Position numbers and translations under genes: made by a program. From positions 1-64,000 of the forward strand of contig JAFQQM010000023.1 in NCBI GenBank assembly GCA_017410585.1: a stretch of 64,000 nucleotides of DNA, written 5' to 3'. The first letter of the stretch is position 1; each line of letters opens with the position of its first letter. Below, one piece after another: positions 8,047 through 16,058 of this stretch. Origin of the DNA: Clostridia bacterium (GTDB lineage: Bacteria; Bacillota; Clostridia; Oscillospirales; Acutalibacteraceae). The notes under the pieces were generated by a model. It had not been told where the DNA came from and searched no databases. It worked only from the letters and a program-made list of their open reading frames with translations.

Positions 8047-8820
8047 ATGAATTACAATTATCATACGCATACGTTCCGTTGCCGTCACGCTTCCGGAACA
8101 GAGGAAGAATATATCCAAACGGCCATTGCGGGCGGTATCCGCAAAATGGGTTTTTCCGATCACGCACCTTTTGCGTTTCCGGATGGCCATCAATCCGGCT
8201 TCCGTATCCCGTTAGAACAGGCAGAGGATTACGTACGGACGGTCTCTGCTTTACGGGAAAAATACGCCGGTCAACTGCAAATTTATATTGGGTTTGAGAT
8301 GGAATACTATCCGACCCATTTCTCGAAAATGCTTGAAACCGTCAAGACTCTCGGTGCAGAATATCTGATCTTGGGGCAGCATTTCATCTTTGATGAGTAT
8401 CCAAACGGCGTGGCTTGCGGCAATGCCACGGAGGATGTTGAACGGTTGACTGAATACGTCGACTGCGTTGTAGCGGCGATCAAGAGCGGTGTGTTCACCT
8501 ATGTGGCGCATCCGGATGCCTGCCATTTTGTTGGCGATCCGGCGGCGTATGACCGCGAAATGCGGCGTATTTGCGTGGCCTCGCGGGAAGCCAATATTCC
8601 CCTGGAAATCAACTTTTTGGGACTTCGCACCAATCGGTATTATCCTAATGAGACCTTCTGGAAGATCGTGGGGGAGGAAGGGTGTCCGGTCACGTTTGGG
8701 TGTGATGCACACGATCCGCAGAGCGCTTTTGATGCCGAATCTCTCTGTAAAGCGAGACGCCTTGTCAGTGAATACAACCTTCGTTATATCGTTGAGCCGA
8801 CCTTGCAACCGTTGAAATAA
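8047..8820 (+). CDS. PHP-domain phosphatase (histidinol-phosphatase family)
   Basis: 257 residues. The PHP metal-binding motifs are present in order: YHTHTFRCRHA at the N-terminus, GFSDHAPF near residue 35, GFEMEY near 82, GQHFI near 108, VAHPDACH near 152 and GCDAHDP near 219. The family includes histidinol-phosphatase HisJ/HisK, converting histidinol phosphate to histidinol, but no his genes are nearby, so another phosphomonoester substrate is possible. ATG at 8047 follows GGAGGA with seven bases spacing. No separate promoter is seen between the upstream terminator and this gene. Confidence 0.8.
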   Translation: MNYNYHTHTFRCRHASGTEEEYIQTAIAGGIRKMGFSDHAPFAFPDGHQSGFRIPLEQAEDYVRTVSALREKYAGQLQIYIGFEMEYYPTHFSKMLETVKTLGAEYLILGQHFIFDEYPNGVACGNATEDVERLTEYVDCVVAAIKSGVFTYVAHPDACHFVGDPAAYDREMRRICVASREANIPLEINFLGLRTNRYYPNETFWKIVGEEGCPVTFGCDAHDPQSAFDAESLCKARRLVSEYNLRYIVEPTLQPLK

Positions 8821-8831
8821 TAGCCATTTTC

Positions 8832-8860
8832 TTGCTTTTTGTCGTGCTTTGTGTTACAAT
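8832..8860 (+). promoter_or_regulatory. Promoter of gtrA and the MBOAT unit
   Basis: TTGCTT (8832-8837), 17 bp, TACAAT (8855-8860), with TGT before the -10 box (extended -10). Confidence 0.65.
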
Positions 8861-8889
8861 GGAACAAATTGATCAAAAAGGAAAATGCT

Positions 8890-9288
8890 ATGAAGAACAA
8901 AAATTTGTGGCAAGCAATTAAGTTTACGCTGTTTTCTGTCTCGGCCGGCGTTATTCAGATCGTTTCTTTTACGCTTCTCAACGAGTTGTTGACGATGCCG
9001 TATTGGCCGGCGTATTTGATTTCGTTGGTTTTATCCATCGTTTGGAACTTCACCTTTAATCGGCGCTACACTTTCAAATCCGCCGCGAACGTTCCCGTTG
9101 CTATGGCAAAGGTGTTCGGATTTTATGTCGTGTTTACGCCGCTATCGACTTGGCTTGGGCAATTGGCGGAGACCGCCGGCGTCAACGAATACATCGTTTT
9201 AGCGGTCACGATGATCGCTAATTTTGTGCTCGAATTTTTGTTTTGCAAATTCGCGGTTTACCGCAATCAAGAAGATACGTTGGAATAA
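8890..9288 (+). CDS. GtrA family membrane protein
   Basis: 132 residues with four hydrophobic segments and the GtrA-type pattern KFTLFSVSAGVIQIVSF, NFTFNRRYTF and FLFCKFAVYR. GtrA proteins are small membrane proteins linked with moving or handling lipid-linked sugars in cell-surface glycan synthesis. ATG at 8890 follows AAAAAGGAAAA; upstream in-frame starts would lie inside the promoter. The gene leads a three-gene unit with an SGNH-like protein and an MBOAT acyltransferase. Confidence 0.82.
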   Translation: MKNKNLWQAIKFTLFSVSAGVIQIVSFTLLNELLTMPYWPAYLISLVLSIVWNFTFNRRYTFKSAANVPVAMAKVFGFYVVFTPLSTWLGQLAETAGVNEYIVLAVTMIANFVLEFLFCKFAVYRNQEDTLE

Positions 9289-9338
9289 TTGGATTTCGCC
9301 GAAGGGCTATTAAAACGACACAGTGTGAGGAGATCGCC

Positions 9339-10349
9339 ATGTCAAAATTTAAGCGTACTTTTGGAAATGTTGTCTTAAAGTTGTTGAAAATATTTTTAGC
9401 CGGAGTATTGGCTTTGGCAATTTTATCGGGAATTTGCTTTTTGATTTCCTTTTCCGGTATACATATTCATAACGATACGGGGGCAACGGATTATAAATGG
9501 GCGCCCCATCAGTGGAAGAGTACGGTTTTCGAGAGTTATTCGTGGATCAATATGGACGAAAACGGTTTCAGTAACGAAAACGTTTATCCCCGTGGTGACA
9601 TTGATGTATTGGTTATGGGCAGTTCCCATATGGAAGCGGCCCAGTTGCCGCCGGCCAAACATGCTGCCGGTCTGTTGGATGCTGCCTTGGAGGAAAACGT
9701 ATACAACATTGGTATTTCCGGTCATACGCTCTATACTTGCGTGAAGAATATACAAAACGCAATGGACGAATATGCGCCGTCCGATTTTGTGATTATTGAA
9801 ACCGCAACGATCGACTTATCCGTATCACAAATGCAAGAAGTACTTGCCGGCGAATATGCGACTATTCCGTCTTATGACAGCGGGGTCCTGTATTACCTCC
9901 AAAAATACGTCCCCGCAATAAAAACGCTATATAAAAATATTTCAGATTGGCGTGATGCGGAAGCGGATAAAAGTGAATCTGTGGTTATTCCGACGGACGA
10001 ATCCGACTATGCGAAAACGCTTCGGGAATTTCTTCGAACGGCAGCATCGCCGGTGGAAGCAACCGGTGCGCAACTGATTATTTTTTATCATCCTCAATTT
10101 GAACGGAACGACTCAGGTGAGTACACTCTGCAGGTAAACCAACAAAAGATGGCTGTTTTTCAAGATGCTTGCAAAAATGAAGGGATCATCTTTCTGGATA
10201 TGTCCGAAGCGTTTACCGATATGTATATGTGTGAACACGTGTTTCCGCACGGCTTTTCAAATAGTGCGGTCGCTGCCGGCCACTTGAACGAATATGGTCA
10301 TCAAGCGATTGCCGCGGAATTGATTAAAGCGATAGAGGAGAACAGTTAA
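9339..10349 (+). CDS. Membrane-anchored SGNH-like protein, MBOAT partner
   Basis: 336 residues. One N-terminal membrane segment (about residues 15-40) places the rest outside the cell. The outer domain begins with DVLVMGSSHMEAAQ (near residue 90), resembling the Ser-containing block I of SGNH/GDSL and DltD/AlgX-like proteins, and ends with AGHLNEYGHQAI, which supplies a candidate catalytic His. Proteins of this kind complete O-acetyl or other acyl transfer started by an MBOAT protein, and the next gene is one, beginning right after this stop codon. ATG at 9339 follows AGGAG. The acyl group and acceptor are unknown. Confidence 0.72.
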   Translation: MSKFKRTFGNVVLKLLKIFLAGVLALAILSGICFLISFSGIHIHNDTGATDYKWAPHQWKSTVFESYSWINMDENGFSNENVYPRGDIDVLVMGSSHMEAAQLPPAKHAAGLLDAALEENVYNIGISGHTLYTCVKNIQNAMDEYAPSDFVIIETATIDLSVSQMQEVLAGEYATIPSYDSGVLYYLQKYVPAIKTLYKNISDWRDAEADKSESVVIPTDESDYAKTLREFLRTAASPVEATGAQLIIFYHPQFERNDSGEYTLQVNQQKMAVFQDACKNEGIIFLDMSEAFTDMYMCEHVFPHGFSNSAVAAGHLNEYGHQAIAAELIKAIEENS

Positions 10350-11810
10350 ATGGCACTAAACAGTTTTTCTTTTTTAATATGGTTTTGCGGCTTATTTTTG
10401 GTTTTACTGGTTATTGAATTATTAAAAAAACGCATCCATTCTCCGCTGATACAGCAGAGTCAGCCGGTTGTCTTATTGATCTTCAGCTATTTGACCTTAT
10501 TTGCGGTTGATTGGCGTTTTTTACTCTGTGTTCTACTAATAACTGCGTGGACGTTTGCCTTTGGTTTTTTTCTGGGCAATGCGGCCGCAACCGTCCGGAA
10601 GCGGCTACTGCTCGCTGCTGGAATTACGGGCATCTTGCTGTCGCTTGGATACTTTAAGTATACGAATTTTTTCCTTACAGAAGTGGCTGCGTTGTTAGGG
10701 ACGACCGCTCAACGTATTGAGATCATTCTCCCGATCGGTATTTCCTTCTATTCTTTTTCTGCAATATCCTATCTGATGGACGTCTACCGAAAAAAGTATC
10801 CGCCGGTTACTAATGCCTTGCACTTCGCTTTGTACATTGCGTTTTTTCCGAAATTTATGTCCGGACCGATCGTCCGAGGAGACGTATTTTTTCCGCAGGT
10901 CAAAAATTATCGCGGGGTTACGTTCAAAACCGCTACAGAAGGCGTTCAGATCTTTGTGTTCGGCTTATTTAAGAAAATCGTTTTAGCAGATCATTTAAGC
11001 GTGTTTGTCGATGATGTCTTTGCCGCGCCGTCGGTGTTTAATACGGCTACGGTCATTCTGGCGGTTATCAGTTATTCGCTACAGATCTATTTCGATTTTT
11101 CCGGATACTCTGATATGGCAATCGGCATATCGAAAATGATTGGATTTGACTTTCCGGCTAACTTTAATTTGCCGTATATTGCTAATGGTTTTTCCGATTT
11201 CTGGAAACGCTGGCACATCAGTTTGTCATCTTGGTTCCAAGAATATCTTTATTATCCTCTGGGGGGGAGTCGAAAAGGCCGCCTGCGCACCTACATCAAC
11301 TTATTGATCGTTATGCTTGTGAGCGGATTATGGCACGGTGCCGGCACCACTTTCCTTTTGTGGGGCTTACTGCACGGCGTTTTCAGCTGTGCTGAACATT
11401 TGCTACGACAAAAAAAGCGTTCGTATAATCCGCTCTCAATTTCCAATCTCATTCGGATTATCGCGGTATATGCGATCGTTGCATTGCTCTGGGTTCCTTT
11501 CCGCGCGGATACAGTTGGTGGCGCGCTTGCCATTTGGAAGTGTTGCTTTGTACCACAAAGCGGTGTTTTTCAACCGTATTTTTGGACCTTTATTGCCGTT
11601 TTCTGCTTGATCGTATCGACGATATATGCGGTAGTAAAGTGGAAAAAAGAATGTGCGGGTGTAGCTGAAGGCCGACCGCCGATCAACGGTTCTTATCCGC
11701 TTTTAGATCTCACGAGTTTTGTTCCACTGTGCCTGTTTTTTGTCTTCTGCGGTCTGACAATCATTTTAGGGTATTTTGGTAACACCGCGTTTATCTATGG
11801 GAAATTCTAA
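10350..11810 (+). CDS. MBOAT family O-acyltransferase (AlgI/DltB-like)
   Basis: 486 residues, about 11 hydrophobic segments; normal length for AlgI-type proteins. Key motifs: SFYSFSAISYLMDVYR (near 132), FPKFMSGPIVRG (near 168), DFWKRWHISLSSWFQEYLYY (near 283) and the catalytic-His motif LWHGAGTTFLLWG (near 326). These enzymes pass acyl groups across the membrane to extracellular polymers. It abuts the SGNH-like partner (stop TAA immediately before ATG), and AGAGGAG lies inside that gene's end. The pair could acylate the polysaccharide made from the locus that starts at 12609, or a teichoic acid; neither is shown. Confidence 0.88.
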   Translation: MALNSFSFLIWFCGLFLVLLVIELLKKRIHSPLIQQSQPVVLLIFSYLTLFAVDWRFLLCVLLITAWTFAFGFFLGNAAATVRKRLLLAAGITGILLSLGYFKYTNFFLTEVAALLGTTAQRIEIILPIGISFYSFSAISYLMDVYRKKYPPVTNALHFALYIAFFPKFMSGPIVRGDVFFPQVKNYRGVTFKTATEGVQIFVFGLFKKIVLADHLSVFVDDVFAAPSVFNTATVILAVISYSLQIYFDFSGYSDMAIGISKMIGFDFPANFNLPYIANGFSDFWKRWHISLSSWFQEYLYYPLGGSRKGRLRTYINLLIVMLVSGLWHGAGTTFLLWGLLHGVFSCAEHLLRQKKRSYNPLSISNLIRIIAVYAIVALLWVPFRADTVGGALAIWKCCFVPQSGVFQPYFWTFIAVFCLIVSTIYAVVKWKKECAGVAEGRPPINGSYPLLDLTSFVPLCLFFVFCGLTIILGYFGNTAFIYGKF

Positions 11811-11831
11811 GCTTTATCTAAAAAATATTCA

Positions 11832-11867
11832 TAAAGAAAGCCGTTGGCAATTGCCAACGGCTTTCTT
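11832..11867. terminator. Bidirectional terminator
   Basis: A perfect 36-base palindrome, 18 bases in each arm (AAAGAAAGCCGTTGGCAA and its complement), between the MBOAT gene and the convergent ppa gene. Confidence 0.93.
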
Positions 11868-12401
11868 TTATTTGCGGAAGTTTTCGATGTAGTTTCCGAT
11901 GGCATCACCGATCACTTTAATAGCTTCGGCGTGACCGTGGACATCATCGACAACCGTGTCTTTGTTTTCGAGGTTTTTGTACACTTGGAAGAAGTGGCGC
12001 ATTTCGTCAAAGATGTGACCGGGCAACTGATCAATGTCCGTGTACTGATTGTAGGTGGGATCGTTAAACGGAATGGCGATGATCTTTTCATCGCTTCGGC
12101 CGTTGTCGATCATGGTGATGACGCCGATGGGGTAGGCGCGCACCAACGTCAGCGGTGTCAGCGGTTCGGAACAGAGAAGCAAGACATCGAGTGGGTCAAA
12201 GTCATCACCGTAGGTGCGGGGGATAAACCCGTAGTTGGCCGGATAGTGGGTCGAGGTATACAATATGCGATCCAGCATAATGTAGCCGGTTTCTTTATCC
12301 AATTCATACTTGTTTTTGCTGCCCTTGGAGATCTCCACCACACAGACAAAGTCTTCAGGCGTGATGCGCTTGGGCGAAATGTCGTGCCAGATGTTTGACA
12401 T
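11868..12401 (-). CDS. ppa: Inorganic pyrophosphatase, family I
   Basis: Hydrolyses pyrophosphate in the cytoplasm, pulling nucleotide-activating reactions forward. 177 residues. The family I pattern is intact: SKNKYELDKETG near residue 28 (active-site Lys/Glu), ANYGFIPRTYGDDFDPLDVLLL near 54-75 with the metal-binding aspartates, and DEKIIAIPF near 103. ATG follows AAAGGAG. It is divergent from the large polysaccharide operon, whose sugar-nucleotide synthesis releases pyrophosphate; a functional link is only suggestive. Confidence 0.93.
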   Translation of the reverse strand: MSNIWHDISPKRITPEDFVCVVEISKGSKNKYELDKETGYIMLDRILYTSTHYPANYGFIPRTYGDDFDPLDVLLLCSEPLTPLTLVRAYPIGVITMIDNGRSDEKIIAIPFNDPTYNQYTDIDQLPGHIFDEMRHFFQVYKNLENKDTVVDDVHGHAEAIKVIGDAIGNYIENFRK

Positions 12402-12422
12402 ACAATCAACTCCTTTGCCGAT

Positions 12423-12451
12423 AGTATACCGTATTTATCCTAAAAATGCAA
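12423..12451 (-). promoter_or_regulatory. Promoter of ppa
   Basis: Read on the minus strand: TTGCAT (12451-12446), 17 bp, TATACT (12428-12423), about 22 bases before the start codon. Confidence 0.7.
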
Positions 12452-12516
12452 TAGCATCCTTTTGCATTTTCCAAAAAATAGCGCATTTGAAAACAAGAAT
12501 GTTACCGATTGCAATA

Positions 12517-12545
12517 TTGACATCCCGCATATAAAGTATTATAAT
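12517..12545 (+). promoter_or_regulatory. Consensus promoter of the polysaccharide operon
   Basis: TTGACA (12517-12522), 17 bp, TATAAT (12540-12545): a full match to the sigma-A consensus. The leader to the first gene is about 55 bases and shows no clear hairpin, antiterminator element or riboswitch. Confidence 0.85.
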
Positions 12546-12608
12546 ATTAAATAAATATGTCCAACTATAGTTTTTATTGCTATATTACCTTTTGGCGGAG
12601 AGATTGTA

Positions 12609-13727
12609 ATGCGAGTTTTGCATATCAATTGCAATTATATCAGTTCGGCGCTTCATTGCCAACTGATCGATGAATTGAATAATCAAGGTGTGCATAACGT
12701 CGTGTTTGCGCCGATCTCATCAGCGACGATTCGTCGCGTAACACCGAGCGAAAATGACGTCGTCGCGGAATGTTTCCGCAAATGGGATCGGATCTGCTTT
12801 GACTATAAGCAAAGCAAGATCGGCAAGGCATTGGACAAGGCACTCGGTGAGGAGCGGTTTGATCTGATCCACGCATACACGCTTTTTACAGACGGCAACA
12901 CGGCTATGAAACGTTCGCTGAAGACCGGTGAGCCGTATGTGGTAACGGTGCGCAATACGGATATCAACGCTTTTCTGCGTTGGCGACCGTACCTTCGTCC
13001 GCGTGCCATCAAAATCATGCAAAATGCAAAGGCTGTCTTTTTCTTGTCAGAAGCATATCGCAAAACGATGTTTGATAAGTACGTTCCCGAACGTTACCAC
13101 TCCGAACTGTTGGCCAAGAGTTATATTATGCCTAATGGATTGGCCGGATTTTGGAGTAGCCATCTCCGCAATGATGTGGATCCGCCTCATCTTGCGGCAG
13201 AGAAACCGTTGAAGTTGCTGTATGCCGGTCGCATTGATCGCAACAAAAATATTCCTACTACGCAAAAGGCGATGGCGATCTTACGGGAGCGGGGGATCGA
13301 CTCGACGCTGACTGTCGTCGGTGAAGCAGAGGATAAGCAAGAGTATGCCCGCATCGCCTCGGATGCGTTTACCGATTGTCTGCCGGCAACCAATGAGGAA
13401 GGGCTGTTGCCGATCTATCGAAATCACGATATTTTCGTGATGCCGTCCTTTACCGAGACGTTTGGCCTCGTCTATCTGGAAGCGATGTCGCAAGGTTTAC
13501 CGGTTGTGTATACGGCCGGACAAGGCTTTGATGGCCAATTACCGGAAGGTACAGTCGGTTATCACGTGGATCCCCATTCGCCGCAGAGCGTAGCGGATGC
13601 CATCCAACAGATCGTTGCTCATTATGCTGAAATCGCTTCGGCGGTACCGCAACTGACAAGGCAATTTACTTGGCAGGGTATTGCCGCTAAATATATCACC
13701 ATCTATCGCCGTATTGTGGAAGGATAA
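12609..13727 (+). CDS. Glycosyltransferase family 4
   Basis: First gene of the polysaccharide operon; 372 residues, GT-B fold, GT4-like. The C-terminal donor-binding half begins at LKLLYAGRIDRNKNIPTT (near residue 197) and contains the ExxxxxxE-type motif FTETFGLVYLEAMSQGLPVV near 281-300. It would transfer a sugar from a nucleotide donor to the lipid-linked growing repeat unit at the inner membrane face. Donor and acceptor cannot be read from sequence. ATG follows GGCGGAGAG. Confidence 0.85.
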   Translation: MRVLHINCNYISSALHCQLIDELNNQGVHNVVFAPISSATIRRVTPSENDVVAECFRKWDRICFDYKQSKIGKALDKALGEERFDLIHAYTLFTDGNTAMKRSLKTGEPYVVTVRNTDINAFLRWRPYLRPRAIKIMQNAKAVFFLSEAYRKTMFDKYVPERYHSELLAKSYIMPNGLAGFWSSHLRNDVDPPHLAAEKPLKLLYAGRIDRNKNIPTTQKAMAILRERGIDSTLTVVGEAEDKQEYARIASDAFTDCLPATNEEGLLPIYRNHDIFVMPSFTETFGLVYLEAMSQGLPVVYTAGQGFDGQLPEGTVGYHVDPHSPQSVADAIQQIVAHYAEIASAVPQLTRQFTWQGIAAKYITIYRRIVEG

Positions 13728-13732
13728 CCGTT

Positions 13733-15196
13733 ATGTGGGATGTCGGCAACAGCGTGTTTCGCTTTTATTTTGGAAAATCGAATACTGCTGAAGCCGCACC
13801 GCCGGCAGAAAACTTTGGCGAGTATATCTTTCTACACGACAAACAGACCCCGATATGTCACGCCATTGACGGTGACAAGGAAATCTTGCTTTTCGGTTAT
13901 GCGACCGACGTTTCCGCCGACGATAGCGCACCGGCCATTGAGCATCTAATGAAATCCCATACTATTGAGACACTTCTGCAGAGGGAACATTCTCTGGGAG
14001 GCAAGTATCTGGTATTTGCCCGTTTTGATCAGCAGTATTACGTTTTGCCTGATGCCACAAGCAGCATCCCGTTGTTTTATCGATTTGAGGATGGTTTCTG
14101 CTGTAGTTCCGATCCGGTACAGGTAACAGACGGGTTGATCCCGAATGATGTGTTACAGGCGATTCGGCGCGCCGGCGATATTTCGCAGGCAATGCCGTGT
14201 GATGTGACGGTGTATTCTGAAATCCGTCAACTGCTTCCTAACCACTACCTTTCGCTGAAAGAGCGGAAAGCCATTCGGATCGTACAACAGCCGCAGACCC
14301 TTCCGGCGTTGTCCGCCGAGGAAGCCGCCGAGGAAACGCTACCGCGTCTGCGTCGCCTTACTCGCTTCTATGCACAGCAATTTCCGCTGTATTGCCCGCT
14401 GACCGGCGGGCGTGACAGCCGTGTGGTGCTGGCACTGTTGATGGAAACCAATCCGCAGATTGCTTGCTACACGATGAGGCATCCTGAACATAACGGAGCC
14501 GAGCCGGACTTGACCGTACCAGCGGAGATCGCCAAGGCTTTCTCCCTGCCATATTGTCAAATTCAAGACGTGGCTGTGACCGAAGAAGCGCACCGCCGTC
14601 TGGATGTGATCATAGGGGAGGGTGCCTATTCAGAACGTACCCTTCGCTTGGCGCTGACGGTTTTTGCCCATTGTGGGGATGGCGCGGTAGTGAACGGAGA
14701 TATCATCGGACAGATCGGCAAATGTTCGCTTCATCGGGATATTCCCGACATCTTCGCGACGTCCGGATACTTTCGCTGTAAATTGCACAACTACAGCCGC
14801 GATGCCAAGCGTCTGCTTCGTGAGTGGCTGAAGGAGATCAATGCTTGCGGCGAGACCGTTTCGCCGTTTGATCTGTTCTCCGTGGAAAACCGCCTTGGGC
14901 GATGGGCCGCTCAAGAGAATACGGTGTATAACGCGGTCGGCCAGCGGTATATCAACTTGTTTAATTCCCGAAGTATTATCTATGCTTGGACGCGCGTTTC
15001 TCGCGGACAGCGTAAAGATGCCGCCATTCATACGGCGCTTCTTCGGCGGCTTTGTCCTGAACTGGCGAATATGACGTATGAGTCGGACGGTTTGATGGCG
15101 AGGATCGCCAAATCCAACGGGCTGTTTTATTGGGCTTCCTCGTACTTAAAATACGGGCTCGAAAAAGCCAAATTCATTTTCAAACGAGGCAAATGA
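13733..15196 (+). CDS. Asparagine-synthase-like protein, no glutaminase Cys
   Basis: 487 residues. The synthetase half carries the PP-loop CPLTGGRDSRVVLALL (T224-S229, an SGGxDS variant) that binds ATP and adenylates a carboxyl group. The N-terminal half keeps the look of the class II glutaminase fold (GKYLVFARF, YVLPDATSSIPLFY) but begins MWDVGNS, without the cysteine at position 2 that releases ammonia from glutamine. AsnB homologues such as WbpS and WbqG amidate uronic acids in O-antigens; with UDP-GalA and a UDP-HexNAc dehydrogenase encoded downstream, amidation of a uronic acid is a reasonable guess. It would then need free ammonia or another donor. Starts five bases after the upstream stop. 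Confidence 0.7.
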   Translation: MWDVGNSVFRFYFGKSNTAEAAPPAENFGEYIFLHDKQTPICHAIDGDKEILLFGYATDVSADDSAPAIEHLMKSHTIETLLQREHSLGGKYLVFARFDQQYYVLPDATSSIPLFYRFEDGFCCSSDPVQVTDGLIPNDVLQAIRRAGDISQAMPCDVTVYSEIRQLLPNHYLSLKERKAIRIVQQPQTLPALSAEEAAEETLPRLRRLTRFYAQQFPLYCPLTGGRDSRVVLALLMETNPQIACYTMRHPEHNGAEPDLTVPAEIAKAFSLPYCQIQDVAVTEEAHRRLDVIIGEGAYSERTLRLALTVFAHCGDGAVVNGDIIGQIGKCSLHRDIPDIFATSGYFRCKLHNYSRDAKRLLREWLKEINACGETVSPFDLFSVENRLGRWAAQENTVYNAVGQRYINLFNSRSIIYAWTRVSRGQRKDAAIHTALLRRLCPELANMTYESDGLMARIAKSNGLFYWASSYLKYGLEKAKFIFKRGK

Positions 15197-15197
15197 T

Positions 15198-16040
15198 ATG
15201 AAGAAACTGATCGTTACAGCGGATGATTACGGTATGTCGTCGGCTGTCAACGCCGCGATCGATGCCGGTATTGCCGCCGGTTTGATCACCTCAACCAACG
15301 TGATGACCAATATGCCACTTTATGCAGAAGCCGCTAAACTGCGCGATCTGCCGGTGTCTGTGGGCATTCATTGGACATTGTCGTGCGGCAAACCGACTCT
15401 TCCGCCGGAAGAGATCCCGACGTTGGTTACGGTGGCCGGTGAGTTTTACAGTTATCCGGAATTTCGCAAGCGTTACCGCAAAAAACAGATTTCCGATGAG
15501 GATATCCGCAAGGAATTGGCTGAACAGTATAAACGCTTTACAGAGGTTTGCGGTGAGGCGGATTACTGGAACACCCACCAAAACGTCCACGTGGACTTTG
15601 GAATTTATCGATTGTTCGCGGATACGGCGGTATCGCTCGGTATTCCGCGTATGCGCAGTCATCAGCGGATCTACGTTCCCGAAAGCGTGATGGCGGATCG
15701 CCAACCGCTTTTGTGGCGATTGATCGAACCGATAAAGTCGCGGCTGCTGAATATTTGGCAACGCAACGCACATAAGCGCGGGTTACGTTCGCCGGACGGT
15801 TTGATCGTTTGTCTCAACAATAAAGACACCGAACGGTTGGAACACGTGCTTGCCAACATCCAATGGAAGAAAAATGAGATCGGCGAGTTTGTGATCCATC
15901 CGGCAACCGAATGCGATTCTCCGTATTTCGGCAAGATCGTCGATCGGCGTATTCGAGAATATGAATTGTTTACAGCGGATAAGACGCGCAAATTGATTGA
16001 GAAAAATAACTTAACGCTGGTCACTTACGAGAGCGTATGA
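15198..16040 (+). CDS. ChbG/HpnK family carbohydrate deacetylase (YdjC-like)
   Basis: 280 residues. The YdjC-like metal-dependent deacetylase pattern is clear: VTADDYGMSSAVN (residues 6-18, metal Asp-Asp), VGIHWTL near 55 with a metal His, and THQNVHVD near 130 with two further histidines; VIHPATE near 234 gives the late His. Family members remove N- or O-linked acyl groups from sugars, for example chitobiose-phosphate (ChbG) or hopanoid intermediates (HpnK). Inside a glycan operon it probably de-N-acetylates a lipid-linked intermediate. Starts one base after the upstream stop codon. Confidence 0.82.
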   Translation: MKKLIVTADDYGMSSAVNAAIDAGIAAGLITSTNVMTNMPLYAEAAKLRDLPVSVGIHWTLSCGKPTLPPEEIPTLVTVAGEFYSYPEFRKRYRKKQISDEDIRKELAEQYKRFTEVCGEADYWNTHQNVHVDFGIYRLFADTAVSLGIPRMRSHQRIYVPESVMADRQPLLWRLIEPIKSRLLNIWQRNAHKRGLRSPDGLIVCLNNKDTERLEHVLANIQWKKNEIGEFVIHPATECDSPYFGKIVDRRIREYELFTADKTRKLIEKNNLTLVTYESV

Positions 16041-16058
16041 TCGCGAGGAGGCGAGGGA

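Noticed and set aside
11844-12398. Plus-strand 184-codon frame opposite ppa
   Set aside because: It is the mirror of a clear inorganic pyrophosphatase gene; Val/Gly/Asp-rich translation typical of an antisense shadow.
12546-12608. Riboswitch or antiterminator in the leader of the polysaccharide operon
   Set aside because: Only weak AT-rich pairing is possible in about 55 bases; no conserved element recognised.
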